A DNA stretch of 43,241 bases from Petrotoga sp. 9PWA.NaAc.5.4 (GCF_002895485.1 NZ_AZRK01000045.1:1-43241); one strand, 5' to 3'. Shown: positions 8,715-17,669, counted from the first letter of the stretch. Numbers and translations: made by a program. The notes: generated by a model from the letters alone, not told the origin.

Positions 8715-8881
8715 AATTAAATTATAATTTACAAAAATTTATTATAAGGCTTAAAACATTTTGAACATTTTTAGATATATTGTGTCTAAATAAATGGTTG
8801 CTTTTATGCCAAGATTTTAAAATCTACTTTCAAACAAAACATAAAAATAGTTTTTCCCAAATTGTGAAGGGAGGGGAAAAG

Positions 8882-10150
8882 ATGGCTAAGACTAAAATAT
8901 CTCAAAAAGAGGAAAAAGAGATTATTAAGAGCATAGAAACTATGAATTTTGATGATTTAAAAGAAGAAGGAAATGCGGTAAAGGTTAAAATGAAAAAGGA
9001 TAATAATGATATTCCTTCAGTAGATAAAATCATAGAATTACTCAAAAATAAAGCTAAAAAGAATGAAAATAGATTGTCTTATTCTGATATAGACGAGGCT
9101 ATCCCTGCTGAAATATCTGATGAAATAGATAGTGACTTTATTGAAAAAATATACGAAACATTAGAGGCAGAGGGAATAGAAATTATGGATGAAATTGAAG
9201 ATGATGATATGGAAACAGATATGAAAGATACTCTTGTTGAAAATGAAGAAGAAGATGAAGAAATAGAAGAATTATTTGGAGATACTGAATTAAAAATGTA
9301 TGATAATATTTCCTTAGGTGATCCAATAAAAATTTATTTAAAAGAAATAAGTAAAGTAGATCTTTTAAGCCCATCTCGTGAAAGACAGCTTGCTATGAGA
9401 GCTCAAAAAGGCGACCAAAAAGCGAGAGACGAGCTTATCAAAGCAAATTTAAGGTTGGTTATAAGTATAGCCAAAAGATACACCGGAAGAGGCTTAAGCT
9501 TTTTAGATTTAATCCAAGAAGGAAATATCGGGTTAATAAAAGCTGTTAATAAATTTGATTGGAAAAAAGGATTCAAGTTTTCTACTTATGCGACTTGGTG
9601 GATAAGACAAGCTATTACAAGGGCTATAGCTGATCAGGCAAGAACCATAAGAATACCTGTGCACTTAGTGGAAACTATTAATAGAATGAATAAAGTTATA
9701 AGAGAATATTTACAAGAAAATGGAGATTATCCTTCTGCCAAAGAACTTGCCAATATAATGAAAAAACCAGAAGATAAAATCAATGAAATTTTGATGAGCG
9801 CAAAAGAAGTTTTATCTTTAAATTCTCCAATTTCGAACGGTACTGGAGAAGATGAAGAATCTGAAGCAGGGGATTTTGTAAGTACAGACGATACTACTCC
9901 CGAAGAAGAAGCACAAAGGATGATTTTGAGAGAAAAAATAGAAGAAGTCCTCGATACTTTAAGTCCAAAAGAAGCGTTGGTGCTAAAAATGAGATATGGA
10001 TTTTTAGACGGTAAACAAAAAACATTGGAAGAAGTGGGACAATTTTTCAATGTTACAAGGGAAAGAATAAGACAAATTGAAACTAAAGCCTTAAGGAAGT
10101 TAAGACACCCAAACAGAGTAGCACAACTTAAAGATATTGTCGAAAACTAA
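8882..10150 (+). CDS. rpoD: Primary RNA polymerase sigma factor RpoD
   Basis: A 422-residue sigma-70 family housekeeping factor. I choose the ATG at 8882 because GGGAGGGG lies just upstream; an in-frame TTG at 8780 would add 34 unlikely residues. The N-terminal region 1.1-like part is followed by a very acidic linker (residues about 110-135). Regions 1.2 to 2.4 follow, including [26 protein letters not shown] and the [14 protein letters not shown] -10 recognition helix. Region 3 and region 4.2 ([20 protein letters not shown]) lie at the end. The many TTGACA/TTGAAA-N17-TATAAT promoters in this window match its expected specificity. Confidence 0.96.
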   Translation: MAKTKISQKEEKEIIKSIETMNFDDLKEEGNAVKVKMKKDNNDIPSVDKIIELLKNKAKKNENRLSYSDIDEAIPAEISDEIDSDFIEKIYETLEAEGIEIMDEIEDDDMETDMKDTLVENEEEDEEIEELFGDTELKMYDNISLGDPIKIYLKEISKVDLLSPSRERQLAMRAQKGDQKARDELIKANLRLVISIAKRYTGRGLSFLDLIQEGNIGLIKAVNKFDWKKGFKFSTYATWWIRQAITRAIADQARTIRIPVHLVETINRMNKVIREYLQENGDYPSAKELANIMKKPEDKINEILMSAKEVLSLNSPISNGTGEDEESEAGDFVSTDDTTPEEEAQRMILREKIEEVLDTLSPKEALVLKMRYGFLDGKQKTLEEVGQFFNVTRERIRQIETKALRKLRHPNRVAQLKDIVEN

Positions 10151-10152
10151 TA

Positions 10153-10187
10153 AAAAAACCGCCTTTAAATAAGGCGGTTTTTTTATT
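10153..10187. terminator. Bidirectional terminator between rpoD and ackA
   Basis: Hairpin ACCGCCTT / AAGGCGGT with a 5-nt loop, flanked by A7 on the left and T7 on the right, so it can end transcription from either side. It sits between two convergent genes whose stop codons are at 10150 and 10193. Confidence 0.9.
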
Positions 10188-10192
10188 GATTA

Positions 10193-11398
10193 CTAATTTT
10201 TACCCATTTTTTCTACTATTTTCTTAGTATCTTTAGCAATCATCAACTCTTCATCGGTTTTTATTACTAAGACCTTTACATGCGAATCGGAAGTTGATAT
10301 AATTCTATCTTCTTTATTTAAAATGTTATTTTTTTCTTCGTCTAATTTTAATTCAAATATATCGAGATAGTCACACACATCTTTTCTTATCTCTGGATTG
10401 TTTTCTCCTACTCCTGCTGTAAATATCAATACATCAAACCTTTTTAGTATAGTTGCATAACTTCCTATGTATTTAGCTAACCTATATACATATACATCAT
10501 ATGCCAATTTAGCTTTTTTATTTCCTTCCCTTATCGCTTTTTTTATGTCTCTCATATCGTTACTTATTCCACTCAAACCTGTTAGTCCACTTTTTTTGTT
10601 CAATATATCATCAACTTCATCTATAGTATATCCTTTTCTTAAAAGAAACAAAGGAATACTTGGATCTATATCTCCACTTCTTGTTCCCATTATTAAACCT
10701 TCTAATGGTGTAAATCCCATGGAAGTGTCTATAACTTTACCTTTATCTACTGCTGCTAATGAAGCTCCGTTTCCTAAATGGGCACTTATTATTTTTAAAC
10801 TTTCTATATCTTTTCCTAATATTTCAGCAGCTTTTTGACTGACATATCTATGACTTGTTCCATGAAATCCATATTTTCTAATTTTATATTTTTCGTATAA
10901 TTCATAAGCTAAACCATACATGTAAGCTTTTGGTTCCATCGTATGATGAAAAGAAGTATCAAAAACCGCAACTTGTGGAACGCCAGGTAAAAGTTTTTTT
11001 GCCGCTCTTATTCCTGTTAAATTGGGTGGATTATGCAAAGGAGCGAGGTCAGAGTTTTCTTCTATAGCTTCTATAACTTCATCATTTATTAGAACCGACG
11101 AGAAAAATTTTTCTCCTCCATGTACAACTCTATGACCTATAGCATCTATTTCACTTAACTCTTTCAAACATCCGTATTCTGGATCTATCAACAATTTCAT
11201 TACTTCTTTTAACGCTTCTTCATGATCTTTTATCTTTTTATCATTTTCACAAATTTTTTCTTTATTTTTATGTTTTATATCAGATTGGTCTTCACCTATT
11301 CTTTCTACTATCCCTTTTACCAAACATTCTTCAGTTTTCATATCCAGTACTTGATATTTTAAAGAGGAACTGCCTGAATTTATTACCAATATTTTCAT
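10193..11398 (-). CDS. ackA: Acetate kinase
   Basis: A 401-residue acetate kinase of the ASKHA superfamily, making ATP and acetate from acetyl phosphate in fermentation. Motifs: VINSGSSSLKYQV at residues 4-16, GHRVVHGGEKF near 87, VFDTSFHHTMEP near 144, GFHGTSHRYV near 177, SAHLGNGASL near 205 and FTAGVGEN near 327. Length is normal for the family. It is a single gene; the phosphotransacetylase is not in this window. It lies about 100 bp downstream of the aldolase gene on the same strand and could be cotranscribed. Confidence 0.95.
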   Translation of the reverse strand: MKILVINSGSSSLKYQVLDMKTEECLVKGIVERIGEDQSDIKHKNKEKICENDKKIKDHEEALKEVMKLLIDPEYGCLKELSEIDAIGHRVVHGGEKFFSSVLINDEVIEAIEENSDLAPLHNPPNLTGIRAAKKLLPGVPQVAVFDTSFHHTMEPKAYMYGLAYELYEKYKIRKYGFHGTSHRYVSQKAAEILGKDIESLKIISAHLGNGASLAAVDKGKVIDTSMGFTPLEGLIMGTRSGDIDPSIPLFLLRKGYTIDEVDDILNKKSGLTGLSGISNDMRDIKKAIREGNKKAKLAYDVYVYRLAKYIGSYATILKRFDVLIFTAGVGENNPEIRKDVCDYLDIFELKLDEEKNNILNKEDRIISTSDSHVKVLVIKTDEELMIAKDTKKIVEKMGKN

Positions 11399-11498
11399 GT
11401 GACGTCCTCCAATATTTTATAATTCCCTATTTGTAAGGGAAGTTGCTACATAATCTAAACCAAATTTATCTATCTTAAGTAGGCATCTAATTATTATA

Positions 11499-12437
11499 TT
11501 AGGCCTTTTCTGCAGAACCTAAAAGCTCCATTCTATCTATAACAACTTTTTTAACATACTCTTTCGCTGTTTTCATGTATTTTCTCGGATCAAATTCTTT
11601 CGAATCATTATGAAGAAATTCTCTTAACCCTGCTATAAAAGCCATTCTAAGATCTGTATCTGTATTTACTTTATTTATTCCAAGTTTAACTGTTTCTTTT
11701 AATATATCTGAAGGGACACCTTTAGACCCACCAAAATCAGCACCATATTTTTCTGCTATATCGACCATTTCTTGAACAACACTTGAAGCACCATGAAGGA
11801 CTAATGGAATGCCTGTCAATTCTTTAACTTTCTTTAATCTTTCAAAATCTAATTTCGCTTCTCCTTTAAATTTGAAAGCACCATGAGAAGTCCCAATAGC
11901 AGGAGCAAGAAAATCCACAGAAGTTTCTTCAACAAATTTTTTAGCTTCATCAGGATTTACTAATACATTCTCAGCCGAAAAAACGTTATCCTCTATACCT
12001 GCTAATTTTCCAAGTTCTGCTTCAACAGAAACCCCTACTGCATGAGCTATTCTTACTATATCTTTTGTTATTCTCACATTTTCTTCAAATGGTTTATCAG
12101 ATGCATCAATCATTACCGACGAATACCCAGCTTTTATAGCAGCCATTATATACTTAAAATCTTTACCATGATCAAGATGTAAAGAAATTGGTATATTTAA
12201 AGTATCGGCAAATTCTCTAACCATTTTTACAAAAATCCTTGCTCCTCTTAAAGGATCTCCTAATCCAGCATATTTCATAGCTCCTTCACTTGTTTCAATT
12301 ATGATAGGAGACCTTTTTTCTATACCTGCTTCAACTATAGCCTGAAGAAACTCTAAATTGTTAATGTTGAAAGCAGCTATTGCATAATACTCTTTATTAG
12401 CTTTTTCCAAAATATCTTTTGTGTTAACATAAGGCAT
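11499..12437 (-). CDS. fba: Class II fructose-1,6-bisphosphate aldolase
   Basis: A 312-residue zinc-dependent aldolase that splits fructose 1,6-bisphosphate to DHAP and glyceraldehyde 3-phosphate. The zinc-ligand region PISLHLDHGKDF lies near residue 80, with HGAFKFKGEA near 185, LVLHGASSV near 212 and the phosphate/active-site block GINKVNTDTDLRMAF near 234. A tagatose-bisphosphate specificity (GatY/KbaY-like) cannot be excluded from sequence alone, but no tagatose-pathway gene is nearby. The ribosome-binding site is AAGGAGG. Two repeat copies fill the whole upstream gap to the SYLF gene. Confidence 0.92.
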   Translation of the reverse strand: MPYVNTKDILEKANKEYYAIAAFNINNLEFLQAIVEAGIEKRSPIIIETSEGAMKYAGLGDPLRGARIFVKMVREFADTLNIPISLHLDHGKDFKYIMAAIKAGYSSVMIDASDKPFEENVRITKDIVRIAHAVGVSVEAELGKLAGIEDNVFSAENVLVNPDEAKKFVEETSVDFLAPAIGTSHGAFKFKGEAKLDFERLKKVKELTGIPLVLHGASSVVQEMVDIAEKYGADFGGSKGVPSDILKETVKLGINKVNTDTDLRMAFIAGLREFLHNDSKEFDPRKYMKTAKEYVKKVVIDRMELLGSAEKA

Positions 12438-12471
12438 AGCTTTTTTCCTCCTTTTAATTTATATTTTACTA

Positions 12472-12783
12472 TCTTTAGAAATTCCAAAATTCATATTTTA
12501 TAAATATTTTGACGTTTAGTTTTTTTCAAAAAATACCTTCACTACTCTAATTTTGACCAACTGACTATTTCTTTAACTTTTTCGTTACGTGTAGCTAAGG
12601 AGAGAGGAGAGGGCTCCGCCCTGGACCCGTTTTAAATTCAAAAGTTCATTTTCAGAAAAATCTCCATTTCTAAAGTGTCTATCTAATCCTTACAAGATAT
12701 AAATTTTTAACTCTTTTGGTACTTATAGCCAGAGAGGAGAGGGCTCCGCCCTGGACCCGTTTTAAATTCAAAAGTTTATTTCT
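12472..12783 (-). repeat. Element with two core units, copy D (faces fba)
   Basis: The left end CTTTAGAAATTCC is about 35 nt upstream of the fba start codon. Two GGGCTCCGCCCTGGACCC cores start at about 12611 and 12741, 130 bp apart. The distal unit runs directly into the SYLF gene, whose stop codon is at 12784-12786. There is essentially no other DNA in this 346-bp gap, so any fba promoter must be inside the element, or fba is read through from upstream. Confidence 0.85.
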
Positions 12784-13482
12784 CTATAACTCTTGTTTAT
12801 CTTTTAACTTACTATCACTAATTGCTTTTTCAATAAGTTTTATGAGTTGCTCAGCTTCTCCATCCACCTTTTTCTCTTTCAAGATCTGTTCAGGTGTAAG
12901 AGGTTGCCTATAAAAGGCTTCGTTAGCATTATCGTTTGTTCTTATGTAAGCTCCTGCTACAGAAACACCCGCATAAAATCCCTTCGAAACTGAATAAGAA
13001 TATATAGATGCCTTAAGCTTATAATCAACATCTGCAGAGAGTTGCCTTCCTAAGGGACCGGCTGAAACTCCTACAGAACCTCCTAAAGTAAAATTATTGC
13101 CCATAAATCCGTTTATACCCTCTTCGTTCATTACTACCAACACAAGAGAAGCTGATTGAACTCCTGCTTGAGCACCCCAACTTAAACCATAAATATTTAC
13201 AAAAGCAGGACCATACCATTCTCCACTTTCTGGATCTTTTCTGAGAACGATACCTTCTCCGTATTGGCCTCCCACAACGAAACCTAATTTATAAAATGTT
13301 GGGAATATGACAAGTCCCTCGGCTTGTTCTACTAATTGTAAAAAAGCTCCACTATCTGGTTTACTCAACAATTCTTCAATTGCTATTCGAGCTCCTCTTA
13401 CTGTATCTGATATCGCAGCAAAAACATTAAAAGACAACAATAAAATTAATGACATAAAAAATAAGGTTTTCCATTTTTTCAT
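12784..13482 (-). CDS. SYLF-domain (YSC84-like) exported protein
   Basis: A 232-residue protein with a classic signal peptide: KKWK then a hydrophobic run (LFFMSLILLLSFNVFA) ending near residue 23. The rest is a SYLF/Ysc84 domain, recognised from the glycine-rich repeats VIFPTFYKLGFVVGGQYGEG (near residue 53), SWGAQAGVQSASLVLVVM (near 101) and NFTLGGSVGVSAGPLGRQ (near 130). In eukaryotes the domain binds phosphoinositides; bacterial members are exported and of unknown function. It follows wecB on the same strand but is separated by 613 bp of repeat array. Confidence 0.85.
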   Translation of the reverse strand: MKKWKTLFFMSLILLLSFNVFAAISDTVRGARIAIEELLSKPDSGAFLQLVEQAEGLVIFPTFYKLGFVVGGQYGEGIVLRKDPESGEWYGPAFVNIYGLSWGAQAGVQSASLVLVVMNEEGINGFMGNNFTLGGSVGVSAGPLGRQLSADVDYKLKASIYSYSVSKGFYAGVSVAGAYIRTNDNANEAFYRQPLTPEQILKEKKVDGEAEQLIKLIEKAISDSKLKDKQEL

Positions 13483-13516
13483 TTTTTCATACCTCCTATG
13501 AATTTATATTTTACTG

Positions 13517-14093
13517 TCCTTAGAAATTCCAAAATTCATATTTTATAGATAATTTAGTGTTTACCTTTTTCGATACGCATATTGAAGGAGAGGGGGGGCT
13601 CCGCCCTGGACCCGTTTTAAATTCAAAAACTTATTTTCTAAAATCTTTATTTATAAAATGCTTATGCAATTCTAATTTTGACAAGTTAACTATTTTTTTA
13701 AATTCTTTACTATACATATCGAAGAAGAGGGAGGGGGCTCCGCCCTGGACCCGTTTTAAATTCAAAAGATTATTTTCTAAAATCTTTATTTATAAAATGC
13801 TTATGCAATTCTAATTTTGACAAGTTAACTATTTTTTTAAATTCTTTACTATACATATCGAAGAAGAGGAAGGAGGGCTCCGCCCTGGACCCGTTTTAAA
13901 TTCAAAACCTTATTTTTTGAAAATTTTCATTTCTAAAGTTTCTACTTCTTTTTTAGTCATTCTAAGTTCTAATTCTCACTAATTCTTAATTTCTTTAGTT
14001 TTTCGCTACGTGTAGCAAGAAAGAGAAGGGCTCCGCCCTGGACCCATTTTAAATTCAAAAGCTTATTTTCAGAAAAATCTACGTTTCTAAAGT
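13517..14093 (-). repeat. Tandem-expanded element with four cores, copy E (faces the SYLF gene)
   Basis: Four GGGCTCCGCCCTGGACCC cores start near 13596, 13735, 13875 and 14028, giving spacings of 139, 140 and 153 bp. The second and third units are almost identical to each other and carry a local variant of the arm (TATACATATCGAAGAAGAGG). The left end CCTTAGAAATTCC lies close to the SYLF start; the right end TTTCTAAAGT stops 2 nt before the wecB stop codon at 14096. Several small reading frames can be drawn here but they follow the repeat and look meaningless. Confidence 0.85.
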
Positions 14094-14095
14094 CT

Positions 14096-15217
14096 TTAAT
14101 TTTTATTTTTTGCCGAATCTTTGTCAAAATTAACCAAATAATTGATTATTCTTTCGCTTGCTCTTCCATCACCATAAGGATTTTCTTTATTTATCATTTG
14201 TTTATATATAGGGCCTTCTAACAATTTCATATTTCTATATACAAATTCGGTATCTGTTCCAACTAACTTTGCTATACCGGCTTCTATAGATTCTAACCTT
14301 TCCGTGGTGTTTCTTAATACTAAAACGGGCTTATTAAATGTAGCTGCTTCCTCTTGAATTCCGCCTGAATCAGTCATAATATATAAACATTTACTCATAA
14401 GAGCTAAAAATTCAGTATATTCTAAAGGATTTAAAACCATTGCATTTTCTATATTTTCCAATTCACTGTGTACTAAATCTTTGACTTTTGGATTAGGATG
14501 TACAGGATAAACTAAATATACATGAGAATTTTCTTTTAAATACATTTTAACGGCTTTTAAAACTTTTCTTATAGGCTCTCCCCAATTTTCTCTTCTATGC
14601 ATGGTGAAAAGAATATAAGTTTTATCTTTTAATTCATATTTTTGTAAAACACTTTCCATTTCATTTTTCTTAGTATTTTTTACCCATAATAAGGCATCTA
14701 TAACTGTATTCCCAGTAACAATTACTCTATTTTCATCAATTCCTTCTTTTAAAAGGTTTTTTTTCGCATTTTGGGTTGGAGCAAAATGAACAGTTGCAAG
14801 GACACTTATAAGCCTTCTATTTATTTCCTCTGGAAAAGGATCGTACATATTATTTGTTCTTAACCCTGCTTCTATATGAGCTACAGGAACTTTATAGTAA
14901 AAACTTACCAACGCTCCTATAAAAGCAGAAGTTGTATCTCCTTGGACTATCACAAAATCAAATTTATCTTTCTTAAAAATTTCATCAATTTTTTGAATTA
15001 ATCTCTGGGTTAAATCTGAAAGTGATTGATTGGGGATCATTACATTTAAATCGTAATCAGAAGTCATCTCAAATATTCTCAGCATCTGATCAAGCATTTC
15101 CCTGTGTTGAGCAGTTGTTATAACAACTACTTCTACTCCAACTTCTTTTAACCTTTTATAAATAGGTGCTATTTTTATAGCTTCTGGTCGAGTACCAAAT
15201 ATCAACCCAATCTTCAA
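14096..15217 (-). CDS. wecB: UDP-N-acetylglucosamine 2-epimerase (non-hydrolysing)
   Basis: A 373-residue WecB/MnaA-type epimerase that interconverts UDP-GlcNAc and UDP-ManNAc for cell-surface polysaccharide. It has FGTRPEAIKIAP at residues 7-18, VQGDTTSAF near 92, HIEAGLRT near 114, FPEEINRR near 128, GNTVIDAL near 168, TMHRREN near 206, and TDSGGIQEEA near 281. It begins with a TTG codon, with GGGAT upstream as a modest ribosome-binding site. There are no other polysaccharide genes in the window. It is transcribed away from tRNA-Leu. Confidence 0.94.
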   Translation of the reverse strand: MKIGLIFGTRPEAIKIAPIYKRLKEVGVEVVVITTAQHREMLDQMLRIFEMTSDYDLNVMIPNQSLSDLTQRLIQKIDEIFKKDKFDFVIVQGDTTSAFIGALVSFYYKVPVAHIEAGLRTNNMYDPFPEEINRRLISVLATVHFAPTQNAKKNLLKEGIDENRVIVTGNTVIDALLWVKNTKKNEMESVLQKYELKDKTYILFTMHRRENWGEPIRKVLKAVKMYLKENSHVYLVYPVHPNPKVKDLVHSELENIENAMVLNPLEYTEFLALMSKCLYIMTDSGGIQEEAATFNKPVLVLRNTTERLESIEAGIAKLVGTDTEFVYRNMKLLEGPIYKQMINKENPYGDGRASERIINYLVNFDKDSAKNKN

Positions 15218-15255
15218 ATTTTATCCCAGCTTTCTTTGCCCTTTTGGTTATATAT

Positions 15256-15264
15256 ATTATATCA
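15256..15264 (-). promoter_or_regulatory. Extended -10 promoter for wecB
   Basis: The minus strand reads TGATATAAT, a perfect TATAAT with the TGn extension, about 40 nt upstream of the TTG start of wecB. The -35 region is poor. Confidence 0.45.
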
Positions 15265-15315
15265 CGCAAAAATGAGAATTTATAAACAAACTTTTTTATT
15301 TTTATAGTAACTTTC

Positions 15316-15344
15316 TTGACAAAGCATTATAGGTAGTGTATAAT
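15316..15344 (+). promoter_or_regulatory. Consensus sigma-70 promoter of tRNA-Leu
   Basis: A perfect TTGACA (15316-15321), a 17-nt spacer and a perfect TATAAT (15339-15344), with the tRNA starting 33 nt downstream. It is the best promoter in the window and sets the local consensus. Confidence 0.9.
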
Positions 15345-15377
15345 AAATCTGAAAGTTAAAGATTTTATGGTATATAT

Positions 15378-15465
15378 GCCGGGGTGGTGGAATTGGTAGA
15401 CACGTATGGTTGAGGGCCATATGAGTTTTAAACTCGTGCGGGTTCAAGTCCCGCCCCCGGCACCA
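15378..15465 (+). tRNA. tRNA-Leu (anticodon GAG)
   Basis: An 88-nt class II tRNA with CCA encoded. The acceptor stem GCCGGGG pairs with CCCCGGC; the anticodon stem TATGG/CCATA (15405-15409 with 15417-15421) closes the loop TTGAGGG, giving anticodon GAG at 15412-15414 (reads CUU/CUC). A variable arm (GAGTTTTAAACTC region) and a T arm with GGTTCAAGTCC confirm a leucine-type long variable loop. It stands alone with its own promoter and terminator. Confidence 0.96.
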
Positions 15466-15484
15466 TAATAGAGTTAAAATAATT

Positions 15485-15516
15485 AAAGGATCGTTTTAAG
15501 CGATCCTTTTGTTTTT
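15485..15516 (+). terminator. Rho-independent terminator after tRNA-Leu
   Basis: Stem AAAGGATCG (15485-15493) with CGATCCTTT (15501-15509), a 7-nt loop and a T-rich tail, 20 nt after the tRNA CCA. Confidence 0.88.
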
Positions 15517-15535
15517 AGTAATAACAAAGAAAAAT

Positions 15536-15726
15536 GAAGATCTTTGAAAAATAAGGTTTTGAATTTAAATTGGGTCCAGGGCGGAGCCCTCCCCTTCTCC
15601 TTAGCTACACGTAGCAAAAAAGTTAAAGAAATAGCCAGTTGGTTAAAATTAGAGTAGTGAAGGTATTTTTTTGAAAAAACTAAACGTCAAAATATTTATA
15701 GAATCTGAGTTTTATAATTTCTAAAG
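15536..15726 (+). repeat. Element, copy F (faces the ComEC-like gene)
   Basis: A single unit in plus orientation with the core GGTCCAGGGCGGAGCCC near 15572 and a GCTACACGTAGC hairpin. The right end AATTTCTAAAGG finishes at about 15726, 19 nt before the AGAAGGAGG of the next gene. Confidence 0.82.
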
Positions 15727-15764
15727 GTAATAATAAAATAACTCAGAAGGAGGCTTAAAATAAC

Positions 15765-17078
15765 ATAGAAAAAACTAATAAAAAAAGAATTCCTTTCTTT
15801 ATTGAATTATTTTTAATTTTTAGCCTCTTACTTTCACTCTCCTATCTTAATAAGACTTTAGTTATAATAGTCTTTATTTTAATAATAATTACTTTAAAAT
15901 TGCTTGAAAAAGATAATTTAAAGATTTTACTTTTATCTCTAATGCTTATTCCCGCAATGTTTTATACTCCAATAATTCCTGAAGGTGAAGTTGGTGTTTT
16001 AGGTAAAGTTATAGACAAAAGAGGTAACAGCTATACAGTTTTTTCAAAAAAATTGTACTATGATTCACAATGGTATAACTATAAAAATTATTATAAATTT
16101 TATTACAATGAATTCAGTACTGTACCTATTACAACTGGTAAAAATGTTTATGTATATGGACAAGCGGATAAAAAAGGTTTGAAGCCTATTTATATTGCGC
16201 CTTCTAATAATTTTTCTATAATGAAAGTTAAAGATAATGCAATAAATAAGATACAAAAGAATATCGAAAATGAAGAAGCAAGAGATATCTTAATAAGTTC
16301 TTTTATGGGAAATATAAAAGATAATGAAGTTTTTAAAAAAACCGGAACTCTACATTTATTCGCAGTTTCTGGAATGCATGTTTATATACTTTATGGAATA
16401 GTAAGTTTTTTTGTTAACTTTTTAATTTTAAAAAGAAACGCTCGCTTAATAATTAATTCTGTTATCATCTCTTTTTACTTGATATTTACAGGTTTCACTC
16501 CTAGTTCTGTTCGAGCAGTTTTATTATTGGTAACCTTAAATATTTTTCGATTTTTCGATATTCCTGTAAGTTCTTTTAATATTTTAGGACTTGTAGGTTA
16601 TATAAATCTACTATTTCTACCAAATAATATTCTAAACGTAAGCTTTCAAATGAGTTACGCTGCAGCTTTCATGATATTATTCACTTTAGAAAGAATAGAT
16701 AATTCGTTTATTAAAACTCTAATAATGCCTGTTGCTGCTTATATTGGCATTTTTCCTATTGCACTGATAAATTTTGGAGAGATATCTTTGACTGGACTCT
16801 TGATAACCCCTCTTCTTACACCAGCAGTAACTTTATTAATATTATGTGCTTTATTTTCAATAATATTGCCTTTTAATTTTATAACGCTTTTTTCAACAAA
16901 TTTTGCTATAGCAACTAAAAACTTTGTGAATGTGTTTACCTTTTGGGAACCTATTAAATTTGGTTCTATTTTTATCCCTTTAGTTGCCTGGAGTTTTTTG
17001 TTTTTATTGTATGTTTTCATTTTAGAAACCAAAACAAAAAGGTCTCCGCATAAACAGAGACCTTATATCAAAAATTAA
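15765..17078 (+). CDS. ComEC/Rec2-type competence membrane protein, apparently with an ATA start
   Basis: The core is a ComEC 'Competence' domain: GTLHLFAVSGMHVYILYGI is the family signature, followed by FTPSSVRAVLLLV, many membrane helices and a typical C-terminus without the metallo-beta-lactamase domain. ComEC proteins form the DNA-uptake channel. The first standard start is TTG at 15900, with no ribosome-binding site. The frame is open further upstream to 15759 and adds about 45 residues with two hydrophobic segments (FFIELFLIFSLLLSLSYL and LVIIVFILIIITL). A strong AGAAGGAGG (15745-15753) sits 11 nt before an ATA codon at 15765, and there is no ATG, GTG or TTG between them. I therefore place the start at ATA 15765 (437 residues), with real doubt. 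Either it uses a non-standard start or an ATG was mutated. Confidence 0.75.
   Translation: MEKTNKKRIPFFIELFLIFSLLLSLSYLNKTLVIIVFILIIITLKLLEKDNLKILLLSLMLIPAMFYTPIIPEGEVGVLGKVIDKRGNSYTVFSKKLYYDSQWYNYKNYYKFYYNEFSTVPITTGKNVYVYGQADKKGLKPIYIAPSNNFSIMKVKDNAINKIQKNIENEEARDILISSFMGNIKDNEVFKKTGTLHLFAVSGMHVYILYGIVSFFVNFLILKRNARLIINSVIISFYLIFTGFTPSSVRAVLLLVTLNIFRFFDIPVSSFNILGLVGYINLLFLPNNILNVSFQMSYAAAFMILFTLERIDNSFIKTLIMPVAAYIGIFPIALINFGEISLTGLLITPLLTPAVTLLILCALFSIILPFNFITLFSTNFAIATKNFVNVFTFWEPIKFGSIFIPLVAWSFLFLLYVFILETKTKRSPHKQRPYIKN
17038..17066 (-). terminator. gcvH terminator embedded in the 3' end of the ComEC-like gene
   Basis: Inverted repeat AGGTCTC / GAGACCT in the last codons of the plus-strand gene. 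On the minus strand the stem is followed by TTTTTGTTTTGG, a good U-tract, and it lies about 20 nt past the gcvH stop. On the plus strand the tail is poor, so it mainly serves gcvH. Confidence 0.75.
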
Positions 17079-17083
17079 AAATA

Positions 17084-17434
17084 TTAAATTTCCGGATCTT
17101 CATCTAACAATTCATTAAGTTCAGATGTATCAGAGACTTCAATTTTTACAATCCAACCTTTCCCTTCTGCATCCTCATTAATTAACTCTGGTTTATCTTC
17201 TAACTCATTGTTAATTTCAACAATTTTCCCGCTTACTGGTACATATACATCTTCTGCAGATTTTACAGACTCTATAGAGCAAAGTACTTCTCCTTTTTTG
17301 ACTTCTTTACCAATCTCTGGTAGGTCTACGTAGGTAATATCTCCTAACTCTTCTGCAGCTTTTTTAGAAATTCCAACTTTGGCAATATTTCCCTCTAAAA
17401 TTACGTATTCATGCGTTTGCGCATATTTTTTCAT
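17084..17434 (-). CDS. gcvH: Glycine cleavage system H protein
   Basis: A 116-residue lipoyl-carrier protein. The lipoylated lysine is Lys58 in the SIESVKSAEDVYVPVSG motif. GISKKAAEELGDITYVDLP (residues 21-39) and the C-terminal GKGWIVKIEV block are typical of GcvH. It is slightly shorter than many bacterial GcvH proteins (about 125-130) but complete. It stands alone: GcvT and GcvP are not nearby, though a dihydrolipoyl dehydrogenase (29596-30951) is in the same window. It is convergent with the ComEC-like gene with 5 nt between stops. Confidence 0.93.
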   Translation of the reverse strand: MKKYAQTHEYVILEGNIAKVGISKKAAEELGDITYVDLPEIGKEVKKGEVLCSIESVKSAEDVYVPVSGKIVEINNELEDKPELINEDAEGKGWIVKIEVSDTSELNELLDEDPEI

Positions 17435-17468
17435 GAAAGTTCCCTCCTATTCAAAATTAATAATACTC

Positions 17469-17669
17469 ACTTTAGAAATTCCAAAACCTAAGTTTTACCA
17501 ATATTTTAGTTTTAAATTTTTTCAAAAATACCTCCATAGCTCTAATCTTCATTAATTCTTAATTCTTTACCTTTTTCGGTACTTGTAGCCAAGGAAGGGA
17601 GAGAGGACTCCGCCCTGAACCCATTTTAAATTCAAATGCTTATTTTCTGAAAATTTTCATTTCTAAAGT
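17469..17669 (-). repeat. 201-bp element, copy G (faces gcvH)
   Basis: A complete single unit, 201 bp long, with clean inverted ends ACTTTAGAAAT (17469-17479) and ATTTCTAAAGT (17659-17669). The core is GGACTCCGCCCTGAACCC, so both arms differ from the usual core. It starts about 35 nt upstream of the gcvH ATG. A TATAAT on the minus strand at 17756-17751 is a possible gcvH -10 outside the element. Confidence 0.85.

Noticed and set aside
8780-8881. N-terminal extension of RpoD from TTG 8780
   Set aside because: No ribosome-binding site, and the added residues do not look like sigma region 1.1; GGGAGGGG precedes ATG 8882.
12716-12913. Small reading frame overlapping the repeat and SYLF gene
   Set aside because: It runs antisense through the GC-rich repeat core and the SYLF gene; similar frames arise at other copies.
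13557-13814. 85-residue reading frame upstream of the SYLF gene
   Set aside because: It is a translation of two tandem repeat units; its peptide repeats itself because the DNA does.
15765-17078. ComEC-like gene as a truncated pseudogene
   Set aside because: It lacks a metallo-beta-lactamase domain, but shorter ComEC proteins with only the membrane domain are common and the frame is intact.
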